Below the pieces are notes generated by a model. The model was not told the DNA's origin and made no database searches. It worked only from the letters and a program-made list of their open reading frames with translations. The position numbers and the translations under genes were made by a program. Of a stretch of 52,145 nt of DNA, positions 1-10,344 are shown piece by piece. This DNA comes from Candidatus Eisenbacteria bacterium RBG_16_71_46 (lineage in GTDB: Bacteria; Eisenbacteria; RBG-16-71-46), in contig MFFQ01000114.1 in NCBI GenBank assembly GCA_001780165.1, positions 1-52,145 of the forward strand, read 5' to 3'. Within the stretch, counting starts at the first letter, position 1. Every line of letters starts with the position of its first letter.

Positions 1-95
1 GGGGCCCCGAGATCCGCCGGCCCGGACGACCGTACGGTTCGCCCGCAAGTGGCACGGACCGCCCGCTTCTGCCATCATCGCCCGCGGAGGATACG

Positions 96-1274
96 ATGGA
101 TCTCCGAGCGTGCCGCTGCCTCATGCTGCTGGGCCTGTCGCTGCCCGCCCTGGTGCGAGCCGACGTTCCCGCCTACGAGCAGGGCATCCTGGATCGGGTG
201 GGCGAGACCTACCGCACTCTGCAAAGCGTCCATCTCTCCGGCAGGATCCGTGTCGAGACCATCCCCTCCGGGGGACAGGACGCATTCGAGTCGCCCTTCG
301 TCGTCGCGGCCGCCCGCTTCGGCCGCACCCGCGATGAGCTGACGGATCCCCGATCCGGCATGGTGCAGGTCTCGGACGGCTCGCAGACCTGGACCTACTA
401 CCCGGCGCTCGAGCAGTACCAGCACCTGCCGGTCAGCCGCCCCGACATCCTCGACCCCGACGCCGGCGGGGGCGCTGGCATGCGCATCAGCTTCGGTAGC
501 GCCCTGCTCGCGAACTACCGCGGGGTGGGGATGACCGTGGCCGCCGTGCGGATGCGGCCGGTGGACTACCTGCCCTTCGGCGGAGGTCAGCGCGAGTGCT
601 ACGTACTCGAGGTGACCTACCAGGGCGGGGACGACGCGCCGGTCCGGAGCTTCTGGATCGACAAGGAACGATTCGTCGTTCTCGAGCACCAGGTTCGGAC
701 CGTGGAGTCGGGAGCCGGCGCCAGGATCGAGCGCCTCGAGACGGTCGTCTACGACCGGGTCGATCTGGATCAGCCGGTGCCGGACAGCCTGTTCGCGTTC
801 TCCCCCCCGGCCGGCGCCAAGGAAGTGAAGCGATTCGGCCCCGAAGAGGTCGACCTCAGCGGCCGGATCGCGACCGATTTCTCCCTGCCGGACCTCGCGG
901 GAAAGATCCACGCGCTCGAATCCTATCGCGGGAAGGTCGTGATGCTCGACTTCTGGGCCACCTGGTGCGGGCCGTGCCGCATCCAGATGCCCGCGGTGGA
1001 CAAGCTCCTGACCGAGTTCCGCAGCCGGGGGCTGGTGGTGTTCGCGGTCAACGAGCGCGAGTCGGCGAAGTCGGCCGGCGCGTTCATGCGCAAGTCCGGC
1101 TACACGACGACGACGCTGCTCGACGCGAAGGGCGAGGTCGGCAATCTGTACCACGTCGTGGGCATCCCCACGCTCGTGGTCATCGACCGCAAGGGGAAGA
1201 TCGTGGCGCACTACGTCGGCGTGCGGCCGGAAACCGAACTACGCGCGGCGCTCGGGAGGGCGGGTCTCCGATAG
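96..1274 (+). CDS. Secreted LolA/DUF2092-like plus TlpA-type thioredoxin fusion protein
   Basis: 392 residues. An N-terminal hydrophobic stretch (residues 8-20, ending near ALVRADVP) looks like a signal peptide, so the protein is probably periplasmic or membrane-anchored. Residues about 25-255 resemble the LolA/DUF2092 lipoprotein-carrier-like fold (beta-rich, with SDGSQTWTYYP and WIDKERFVVL segments). Residues about 258-392 are a TlpA/ResA thioredoxin domain with the redox motif WCGPC (C291, C294) and the cis-proline loop GIPTLVVID. Family knowledge suggests extracytoplasmic thiol-disulfide exchange, for example in cytochrome c maturation or protein disulfide reduction; the substrate is unknown. 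The ATG at 96 follows GCGGAGGA, a good ribosome-binding site. The gene is convergent with the ATP synthase operon. Confidence 0.85.
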   Translation: MDLRACRCLMLLGLSLPALVRADVPAYEQGILDRVGETYRTLQSVHLSGRIRVETIPSGGQDAFESPFVVAAARFGRTRDELTDPRSGMVQVSDGSQTWTYYPALEQYQHLPVSRPDILDPDAGGGAGMRISFGSALLANYRGVGMTVAAVRMRPVDYLPFGGGQRECYVLEVTYQGGDDAPVRSFWIDKERFVVLEHQVRTVESGAGARIERLETVVYDRVDLDQPVPDSLFAFSPPAGAKEVKRFGPEEVDLSGRIATDFSLPDLAGKIHALESYRGKVVMLDFWATWCGPCRIQMPAVDKLLTEFRSRGLVVFAVNERESAKSAGAFMRKSGYTTTTLLDAKGEVGNLYHVVGIPTLVVIDRKGKIVAHYVGVRPETELRAALGRAGLR

Positions 1275-1285
1275 GACCCCCGCGC

Positions 1286-1311
1286 GACCGCGCCGGCTCG
1301 GACCGGCGGTC
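1286..1311. terminator. Possible shared hairpin between convergent genes
   Basis: GACCG-(CG)-CCGG pairs with CCGGCGGTC in the 47 bp between the thioredoxin gene and atpC. The stem has a 2-nt bulge and there is no U-run, so this is only a weak bidirectional terminator candidate. Confidence 0.25.
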
Positions 1312-1321
1312 GCCGGCGTCG

Positions 1322-1594
1322 CTACGCGCCGGCGGCTTCCTCGATCGCGTCGGCGAGCACCGTGGCGCGGTTGTTCGAGACCTCGAAGAAGCCCCCACCC
1401 ACGCGCATGGATTCCTCGCGACCGCCGGCGTGGCGCACCTTGAGGGTGCCGTCGGCGAGTGCGGTGACCAGCGCCGCGTGGTGCGCGAGCACGCCCATGT
1501 AGCCTTCCGTGCCCGGCACCTCGACGTACTCCACCGCCCCCTCGAACACCGTCTTCTCGGGGGTGAGGATGCAGAGCTCGAACTCCGTGGCCAT
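1322..1594 (-). CDS. atpC: F1Fo ATP synthase epsilon subunit, short form
   Basis: 90 residues, last gene of the ATP synthase operon. The sequence has the epsilon beta-sandwich signatures (LCILTPEKTVFEG, VPGTEGYMGVLAHHA, GGFFEVSNNRATVLAD). Epsilon couples rotation of the central stalk with the c-ring. Typical bacterial epsilon has 130-140 residues; this one stops right after the beta-sandwich, so the two C-terminal helices that can inhibit ATP hydrolysis are absent. Short epsilons are known in some other phyla. The ATG at 1594 is preceded by GGAG. It lies 94 bp downstream of atpD. Confidence 0.95.
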   Translation of the reverse strand: MATEFELCILTPEKTVFEGAVEYVEVPGTEGYMGVLAHHAALVTALADGTLKVRHAGGREESMRVGGGFFEVSNNRATVLADAIEEAAGA

Positions 1595-1688
1595 GCGTCC
1601 GTCTCCGGTCTACGGTTCGCGCGGGCGCGGGGCGGCCGCTATCCCGGTCGATGCTGTGCGATCTCCCGGCCCGCCGAACCGACTCCTG

Positions 1689-3401
<1,713 letters not shown>

Positions 3402-3405
<4 letters not shown>

Positions 3406-4259
3406 TGAAGGGCTTCGGCGCCGCCGACGATGTCGAGCAGCTCCTTGGTGATGACCGCCTGGCGCAGGCGGTTGCGTTGCAGCACGAGCAGATCGATCAG
3501 CTCACCGGCATTCTTGCGCGCCGAGCCCATCGCGATCATGCGCGACGAGTGCTCCGAGGCGAGCGCGTCCGCCAGGGCCGCGAACAGCTTGGCGGCGGCG
3601 TAGCGCGGCAGCAGCTCGCCGAAGATGGCCTCGGCGTCCGGCTCGAAGATCGCCTCGCCCCCGCGCGGCGACCCGTCGGCCTTTCCGCCCGCGATCGGCA
3701 GGTAGGTCTCGACGACGATCCGGCGGCGCAGGGCGGAGATGAACCGCGTGAACATCAGCTCGACCCGGTCCACCTCCCCCGAGACGAAGCGGCCGATGAG
3801 GTCCTGCGTCATCTCGCGCGCGAAGTCGAGCTGCGCTTCGGCCGGCACCGGAGTGATCGTGCGCAGGGTCGGGTAGCGGCGGCGGCGGAAGTAGTCGCGC
3901 GCCTTGCGCCCGACGAGGTAGAGCCGCGTCGCCCCGGTGGCATCCGCGCGCAGCCGCTGCTCTGCGGCGCGGATTAGGTTCGCGTTGTAGGCGCCGCACA
4001 GCCCCCGGTCCGAGGTGACCAGCACCAGTGCCGTGCGCTTCACCTCGCGCATCTTGAACAGCGGGTGCTCGAGATCCCCGGCGGCGCCGGCGAGATTGCC
4101 CAGCATCTCGGTGATCTTGGCCGAGTAGGGACGCGCCGCGAGCGCCCGCGCCTGGGCGCGTCGCAGCTTCGCCGCGGCGACCATCTCCATCGCCTTGGTG
4201 ATCTGCTGGGTATTCTGCACCGAGCGGATGCGCCGGCGCAGCGTGCGGAGCGAGCTCAT
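3402..4259 (-). CDS. atpG: F1Fo ATP synthase gamma subunit
   Basis: 285 residues, normal for gamma, the rotating central-stalk shaft. The N-terminus is diagnostic (SLRTLRRRIRSVQNTQQITKAMEMVAAAKL), as are the conserved mid-region VTSDRGLCGAYNANL and the C-terminal helix around SSRMIAMGSARKNAGELI and RNRLRQAVITKELLDIVGGAEAL. It starts at ATG 4259, only 4 bp after atpA. Its stop codon is embedded in the right arm of the palindromic element, so the last bases of the gene may have been reshaped by that element. Confidence 0.97.
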
Positions 4260-4263
4260 CGGA

Positions 4264-5772
<1,509 letters not shown>

Positions 5773-5818
5773 GAAGGCCAACCCCGATGTCTGAGAGTCG
5801 AAGAACGACGCATCACGA

Positions 5819-6364
5819 TCACACGCTCACTTCCAGCAGCTCCTTCTCGACGGTGCGCAGCAGGGTGCTCACCGAGCGGTCCACCACGCGGTCGCCGATC
5901 CGCACCAGCGCGCCCCCGATCAACTCGGGGTCGATGGCGCTCGTGAGCTTGATCCCGCCACCGGTGAAGCGCTCGAGCTCCTGGTGCAGCCGCGTGCGCT
6001 CGGTCTCGGTCAGGGGCGCCGCGCTGACGACCTGCGCCCGCTGGATTCCCTGGGACCGCTCCACCCGCGACTCGAACTCTTGCACGATGGTGTCGAAGTC
6101 GCGCAGTCGCTTCTTACGCAGGAGCAGGACCAGGAACACGATGATCAACGGCAGCACGCGCCCCTCGAGCGCCTTGCCCAGGACCTCGCGCTTGTCGGCG
6201 AGGCGCACCTGCGGGAACGCGAGGAAGCGCCCCAGCCGGCTGTGCGGCGCGACCAGAGGCCGCAGCTCGAGCAGATCCTCGAGCGCGCGGGCGGTCTGGC
6301 CGTGCCGCTCGGTGACCAGGAACAGCGCGTGGGCGTAACGCGCGGCGATCGCGGAATCCCTCAC
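5819..6364 (-). CDS. atpH: F1Fo ATP synthase delta subunit
   Basis: 181 residues. Delta (OSCP-like) joins the peripheral b-stalk to the top of F1. Recognisable parts are the N-terminal helical bundle ([12 protein letters not shown]) and the C-terminal signature around [22 protein letters not shown]. The start is GTG 6364, whose GTGA overlaps the atpF stop codon, implying translational coupling. A longer upstream frame exists but lies inside atpF and was rejected. Confidence 0.93.
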   Translation of the reverse strand: MRDSAIAARYAHALFLVTERHGQTARALEDLLELRPLVAPHSRLGRFLAFPQVRLADKREVLGKALEGRVLPLIIVFLVLLLRKKRLRDFDTIVQEFESRVERSQGIQRAQVVSAAPLTETERTRLHQELERFTGGGIKLTSAIDPELIGGALVRIGDRVVDRSVSTLLRTVEKELLEVSV

Positions 6365-6849
6365 CGCAGCGTCCCCACCTCGTCCACGAAGTCGCCCACC
6401 AGCTTGCGCTGCGTGGCATCGTCGATCTTCTGTCGCAGGATTTTCTCGGCGGTGCGGATCGAGAGGTGCACGACCTGCGCCTTGAGCAGCTCCTTCGCTT
6501 TCTCCCGCTCGCGCCCGATGTCCTCCTCGGCCCGCTGCAGGCGCCGGGCGGCCTCCTGTTGCGCCTGGGTTTTCATCTCGGCCGCGACGCGCTGGCCCTC
6601 GGTGACCGCCTCGTTCAACCGCAGGCGGGCCTGGGCCTCGATCCCGCGCAGCTCCTGCTCGTAACGGCCCCGGGTCTCCTGGGCCTCGGCCTGGAGCCGC
6701 TCCGCTTCGCGGAACTCCGCGGCGATGCGCTCGCGCCGCGCGTCGAGCATGCCGAGCAGCGGCGTCCACGCCCAGCGGCGCATGACCCAGACCAGCAGCA
6801 GGAAGCCCAGAGCCTGGGTGACGACTTGGCGGATGTCGATCAGGTTCAT
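6361..6849 (-). CDS. atpF: F1Fo ATP synthase b subunit
   Basis: 162 residues: one N-terminal membrane helix (TQALGFLLLVWVMRRWAW) followed by a long charged coiled-coil helix rich in Glu, Arg, Ala and Gln to the C-terminus, as expected for the peripheral stator stalk. Only one b-type gene is present, so a homodimeric b2 stalk is likely rather than a b/b' pair. It sits between atpE and atpH with a 4-bp GTGA overlap to atpH. Confidence 0.94.
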   Translation of the reverse strand: MNLIDIRQVVTQALGFLLLVWVMRRWAWTPLLGMLDARRERIAAEFREAERLQAEAQETRGRYEQELRGIEAQARLRLNEAVTEGQRVAAEMKTQAQQEAARRLQRAEEDIGREREKAKELLKAQVVHLSIRTAEKILRQKIDDATQRKLVGDFVDEVGTLR

Positions 6850-6898
6850 CGCGACTCCCTGCGCGCGACGGTCGCCGCGCGCGGTTCACCGTGCGGGA

Positions 6899-7135
6899 TC
6901 AGCCGCCGATCTTGGGCGAGAGCATGAACATGGTCACGAACGCGTAGATCGTGAGCGCCTCGGCGAGCGCGGCCACGATGATCATCGCCAGCTGGATCCG
7001 GGCGGTGGCCTCCGGCTGGCGGCCGATGGCCTGCATCGCCCCCTGGCCGATCAGGCCGAGGCCGATGCCCGAGCCGATGGCGGCGATGCCGATGCCGAGC
7101 GGAAGACCGAGCGCGAGCGCTGCCTGGAAGTTCAT
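6899..7135 (-). CDS. atpE: F1Fo ATP synthase c subunit
   Basis: 78 residues forming two membrane helices joined by the polar loop GRQPEA, the rotor-ring subunit of Fo. The ion-binding carboxylate is the Glu in AALAEALTIYAF of helix 2. In Na+-binding rings the helix-1 Gln (as in GIGQG) and a Ser/Thr after the Glu complete the site; here those places hold Leu (GIGLG) and Ala (AEAL), although the Tyr four residues on is kept. The pattern argues for proton coupling, which is inference. Start ATG 7135 follows a GGAGG-type site. Confidence 0.96.
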   Translation of the reverse strand: MNFQAALALGLPLGIGIAAIGSGIGLGLIGQGAMQAIGRQPEATARIQLAMIIVAALAEALTIYAFVTMFMLSPKIGG

Positions 7136-7152
7136 GGAACCCTCCTCCGGTT

Positions 7153-8541
7153 TTAGGGTGACTGGTGAACGACTGCGTTGTGCCCCGCGTGCTCCTCGTG
7201 CGGGAGCATGAGCAGGAAGTAGATGGTGCTCAGCACCGTGAACACCAGCGCCTGGAGCCCGCTGGTGAGCAAGGCCAGGAACAGGAACGGGAACTGCAGC
7301 GGCAGTCCGAAGGGCAGATGGGTGAAGGCCATCACCGTGATCCCGAGCGAGGCGAACGCGACCAGCAGCATGTCCTCGCCGAAGATGTTGCCGAACAGTC
7401 GCGCCGAGAGCGAGATCGGCTTGGCGAACTCGCCCAGCACGTGGATCGGCAGCATGAGCGGCACCAGCGACCAGCCGACCAGCGAGCGCGGGGTGCCGGC
7501 CATGTGGTCGACGTAGCCGAGGGGGCCGAGCTCCCGCAGGCCCAGATACTGCGCGTAGAGGAAGACCACGACCGCGAGCGCCACGGTGACGTTGAGGCTC
7601 GACGTCGGCGAGTCCATGAACGGGATCAGCCCGAACAGGTTCATCGCGAAGATGTAGATGAACTGCGTGCCGAGAAACGGAACGAACCGCCGGCCGTGCT
7701 TGGGGCCGAGGATGCCGACGACGAAATCGTTCAGCCACTCCACCGCGATCTCGACTGCGTTCTGGAGCCGACCGGGGATCATGCGCGCGTCGCGGCTCGC
7801 GGCCCAGGCCACCAGGCTCAGGATGGCGCCAATCAGGAACGCGAAGATGATGGTCTCCCACTCGTGGAGCCAGTGGGACCACGCCTGGTCGGGGAATGCC
7901 CGGGCGATGATGGTGATGAAGCTCGGGAACTTCTCGGGCCCGGCGGTCGCCCCGTGCTCGGCCGCCGTGCCCGTGGCCCCGTGCTCCGTAGCCCCGGACT
8001 CCGCGACCCCGTGTTCTGCGACGCTCGCGGCCGCCGCGGGTGCCGCGTGTCCGCCGGTCGCCCCGGCGGGCGACGCTGCGGGCAACGGCCAGGCCGCGAT
8101 CACCGCCCACAGCACGGCGCCCAGTCCGAGCGCCACCAAGCCCGTGCGCCGGGGGCTGCCCGCGAGCAGGCGCCATAGCGGGGTCTGCATCAGCAGCAGC
8201 GCCGCAGCCTTGAGCGTGAGCACCACGAAGGGCAGGACGAAGCCCGCGACCAGCGCCATCGGCGGCAGCAACCGGAGCAGCGCCGCTCCCGCGGCGAACA
8301 GCAGGAGCATCCCGCCGAGCGCCAGGCCCAGCGGCCGCAGCGTCGCGGGCGTGCCGCGCGCGGGACCGGTGAGCACGACGACCAGCGTCTCGATGAGGAA
8401 GAGATTCACCAGCGACCACGCCGCGCCGGCGGCCAACCCGAGGCCCACGGCGGGCGCGTGGTAGGTCGCGAACAGCAGCCCCGCGATCCCACCCAGCCAG
8501 AGGGTGGCGCGGCGCACGCGCGAGAGGAATTCGAGTCCCAT
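7153..8541 (-). CDS. atpB: AtpI-like domain continuous with F1Fo ATP synthase a subunit
   Basis: 462 residues in one uninterrupted frame. Residues about 10-118 hold four hydrophobic segments like AtpI (ATP synthase subunit I, a c-ring assembly factor). A fifth hydrophobic stretch (about 134-152) is followed by an Ala/Gly/His/Glu-rich linker with repeated EHG and GAT units (about 155-200). Residues 205-462 are a complete a subunit with the essential proton-path Arg381 (SLSARLFGN). Typical a subunits are 240-360 residues, so this is either a true AtpI-AtpB fusion or two genes in the same frame without a stop, with atpB starting internally (GTG 8136 would place the fifth segment as a signal peptide). 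ATG 8541 was used; a TTG at 8571 overlapping the previous stop is an alternative. Confidence 0.9.
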   Translation of the reverse strand: MGLEFLSRVRRATLWLGGIAGLLFATYHAPAVGLGLAAGAAWSLVNLFLIETLVVVLTGPARGTPATLRPLGLALGGMLLLFAAGAALLRLLPPMALVAGFVLPFVVLTLKAAALLLMQTPLWRLLAGSPRRTGLVALGLGAVLWAVIAAWPLPAASPAGATGGHAAPAAAASVAEHGVAESGATEHGATGTAAEHGATAGPEKFPSFITIIARAFPDQAWSHWLHEWETIIFAFLIGAILSLVAWAASRDARMIPGRLQNAVEIAVEWLNDFVVGILGPKHGRRFVPFLGTQFIYIFAMNLFGLIPFMDSPTSSLNVTVALAVVVFLYAQYLGLRELGPLGYVDHMAGTPRSLVGWSLVPLMLPIHVLGEFAKPISLSARLFGNIFGEDMLLVAFASLGITVMAFTHLPFGLPLQFPFLFLALLTSGLQALVFTVLSTIYFLLMLPHEEHAGHNAVVHQSP

Positions 8542-8567
8542 CGTGTCGGTGGCGCCGGACGCGGGGG

Positions 8568-8828
8568 TCAACGGCGCTTCTTGCGCTCCTCTTCCTCTTC
8601 GGCCAGGTACAGGCGGTAGATGCGGTACACCTCGCGCCCGGCGGCGGCGAAGCCCAGGACCAGGCCAATCATCGCGAGCCACGGCGGGGTGCCGAACAAC
8701 CGGTCCAGCCAACCACCGAGGAAGAAACCGGCGAGAGGTGAAACGATGAGCAACGTCGGGATGGCCAGCAGCAGACCCGCGGTCCGCATCCCCTGGAATC
8801 GGGGATCCTGCCCGCCTGAAACCGGCAT
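8568..8828 (-). CDS. atpZ: AtpZ/AtpI-family membrane protein
   Basis: 86 residues: two membrane helices (LLLAIPTLLIVSPLAGFFLGG and LAMIGLVLGFAAAGREVYRIYR) and a strongly charged C-terminus (EEEEERKKRR). This is the AtpZ family that opens many ATP synthase operons, with a proposed role in ion supply or Fo assembly. ATG 8828 is preferred because GGGGGCGG lies upstream. A GTG at 8855 would add nine residues but has no ribosome-binding site and sits in an inverted repeat (GTGAAA/TTTCAC). It is first in the operon and 26 bp before the atpI-atpB frame. Confidence 0.85.
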   Translation of the reverse strand: MPVSGGQDPRFQGMRTAGLLLAIPTLLIVSPLAGFFLGGWLDRLFGTPPWLAMIGLVLGFAAAGREVYRIYRLYLAEEEEERKKRR

Positions 8829-8903
8829 CGCGACCGCCCCCGTGAAAACTTTCACAAGCGGCCGGGAACCAACGCGGATTCAACGCCTGCCGACCGGCGC
8901 GCC

Positions 8904-8932
8904 ACTGTAAGGAAACGCCCGCGAGGGGTCAA
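8904..8932 (-). promoter_or_regulatory. Predicted sigma-70 promoter of the ATP synthase operon
   Basis: On the minus strand TTGACC (8932-8927), a 17-bp spacer and TACAGT (8909-8904). The expected start is near 8897, about 70 bases before the chosen atpZ ATG. Upstream lies a cluster of CGAAACTG half-sites (about 8934-8990, one pair inverted) that could be an operator. Confidence 0.6.
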
Positions 8933-9070
8933 CCCGAAACTGCACCCGAAACTGCCCGGAACCGCCGCAAAGGGGACAGTTTCGCCGCGGCCCGCCCGCG
9001 ATCGAGGGCCGGCGCGGTCCCGCGGGCCAACCCTAAGTCGAATCGCCCGAATCTGCTCCCAGAGGCCGGC

Positions 9071-9099
9071 TTGGCGGTGGGGCGGCTTCGCCCTATCCT
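9071..9099 (+). promoter_or_regulatory. Predicted promoter of the NUDIX-yajQ operon
   Basis: TTGGCG (9071-9076), 17 bp, TATCCT (9094-9099). The predicted start is within 2-3 bases of the GTG at 9108, and there is no ribosome-binding site, so the mRNA may be leaderless. Confidence 0.5.
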
Positions 9100-9107
9100 C
9101 CGCCGCC

Positions 9108-9620
9108 GTGCCGACCTTCGCCTGCACCCACGTCGAGGTCTACGTGTTCCGCCGCCGCGGGGGCCGCGTGGAGCACCTGGCGCTGCGGCGGAGCGCGGGA
9201 CGCTCCCTCGGCGGCGTCTGGCAACCGGTGACCGGGCGGCAGGAACGCGGCGAGACGGCGTTGGCCGCCGCGGCGCGCGAGGTGCTCGAGGAGACCGGGC
9301 TCGAGCCGCGGCGCTGGTGGGCGCTCGAAACCCTCACCCTGTTCTACGATTCCGAAGCCGACGCCGTCACGGCGCTGCCGCTCTTCGCCGCCGAGGTGGG
9401 GGCGCGCGACGTGGTGCGCCTGTCGAGCGAGCACGATGCGCACCGCTTTCTCACGGCGCGGGACGCGGCGGCACGCTTCCTGTGGCAGGCGCAACGGCGC
9501 GGACTCGAGGCGTTGCGGCGCGAGGTGCTGCGTGGCGGCCCGCTCGCGCGCGCCCTCGAGGTCCCCGCTCCCGACGGGGCGCCGCGCACGCGCACGCGCC
9601 GCCGGCGCCAGGCACCCTAA
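9108..9620 (+). CDS. NUDIX hydrolase
   Basis: 170 residues. The Nudix box is complete: G-x5-E-x7-REVLEETGL (GRQERGE, seven residues, REVLEETGL), the Mg2+-binding motif that hydrolyses nucleoside diphosphates linked to another group. The N-terminal half resembles dATP/dihydroneopterin-triphosphate pyrophosphatase-type Nudix proteins (VEVYVFRR, GGVWQPVTG). The substrate cannot be read from sequence. The C-terminal 30 residues are Arg-rich and low complexity. The start is GTG 9108, apparently leaderless. yajQ follows after 13 bp, probably in the same operon. Confidence 0.9.
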   Translation: MPTFACTHVEVYVFRRRGGRVEHLALRRSAGRSLGGVWQPVTGRQERGETALAAAAREVLEETGLEPRRWWALETLTLFYDSEADAVTALPLFAAEVGARDVVRLSSEHDAHRFLTARDAAARFLWQAQRRGLEALRREVLRGGPLARALEVPAPDGAPRTRTRRRRQAP

Positions 9621-9633
9621 CCAGGAGGCATTC

Positions 9634-10140
9634 GTGGCGAGCACCAGCTCTTTCGACGTCACCACCGGCGTGGACTTCATGGAGGTCCGCAATGCCGTGG
9701 AGCAGGCCACCAAGGAGATCACGCAACGCTACGACTTCAAGGGACTCAAGGTCGCCATCGAGCTGAACGAAAAGGACAAGCGCATCGCCCTCAGCGCCCC
9801 CGACGAGTTCAAGCTCAAGGCGATGTGGGATGCGCTCCAGTCCAAGATGGTGCGGCGGCAGGTTCCGCTCAAGAACCTCAAGCCCGGCGCGGTGGAGCCG
9901 GCGGCGGCCGCGAGCGTTCGCCAGGCGATCGAGATCCAGGACGGCCTGACCGCCGACATGGCGCGCGCGATCGCCAAGCACATCAAGGAGGCGAAGCTCA
10001 AGCGGGTGCAGGCCGCGATCCAGGGCGACACGGTGCGCGTGTCCTCGCCCAACAAGGACGATCTCCAGAGCGTCATCGCGCTGCTCAAGGATCACGACTT
10101 CGGCATCGAGCTCACGTTCGGCAACTACCGCTCGAACTGA
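9634..10140 (+). CDS. yajQ: YajQ-family nucleotide-binding protein
   Basis: 168 residues, normal for YajQ (about 160). Signatures are SSFDVTTGVDFMEVRNAVEQ, the RYDFKG motif, and the ending LTFGNYRSN (family usually FxNYR). Relatives bind nucleotides, and a Xanthomonas member binds cyclic di-GMP; the role here is unproven. Start GTG 9634 has a strong AGGAGG at 9623-9628; the longer frame upstream overlaps the NUDIX gene and was rejected. The last 40 bp plus 4 bp downstream are duplicated at 13587-13630. Confidence 0.93.
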   Translation: MASTSSFDVTTGVDFMEVRNAVEQATKEITQRYDFKGLKVAIELNEKDKRIALSAPDEFKLKAMWDALQSKMVRRQVPLKNLKPGAVEPAAAASVRQAIEIQDGLTADMARAIAKHIKEAKLKRVQAAIQGDTVRVSSPNKDDLQSVIALLKDHDFGIELTFGNYRSN

Positions 10141-10144
10141 GCCG
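10101..10144 (+). repeat. 44-bp direct repeat, copy 1 (3' end of yajQ)
   Basis: 41 of 44 bases are identical to 13587-13630. The segment spans the last 13 codons of yajQ, its stop codon and GCCG. The two copies bracket the FG-GAP gene at a distance of 3486 bp. Confidence 0.9.
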
Positions 10145-10193
10145 GGCTGCGAGACGGGCTCCGCAAGACCGCGAATACGAAGGCCTTCGGGCC

Positions 10194-10265
10194 GGCCCCG
10201 CTCGCCGCCCGCTGCGCTGCGGCACCGGCCTCCGGCGCGCGGGCGGAGCCCGGGGCCGTCTTTTA
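10194..10265 (+). terminator. Rho-independent terminator after yajQ
   Basis: A long imperfect GC stem, GGCCCCG...CGGGGCC (10194-10200 with 10251-10257), is extended by GCCGCCCGC against GCGGGCGG, and followed by GTCTTTTATT. Confidence 0.7.
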
Positions 10266-10344
10266 TTCGTGGACGCCGCGAATCGCGGCGTGCGACGCTC
10301 GTCTGTCCCAGGGTTGGGAACCGTCCGTTCGCCTGGAGCCCCGG

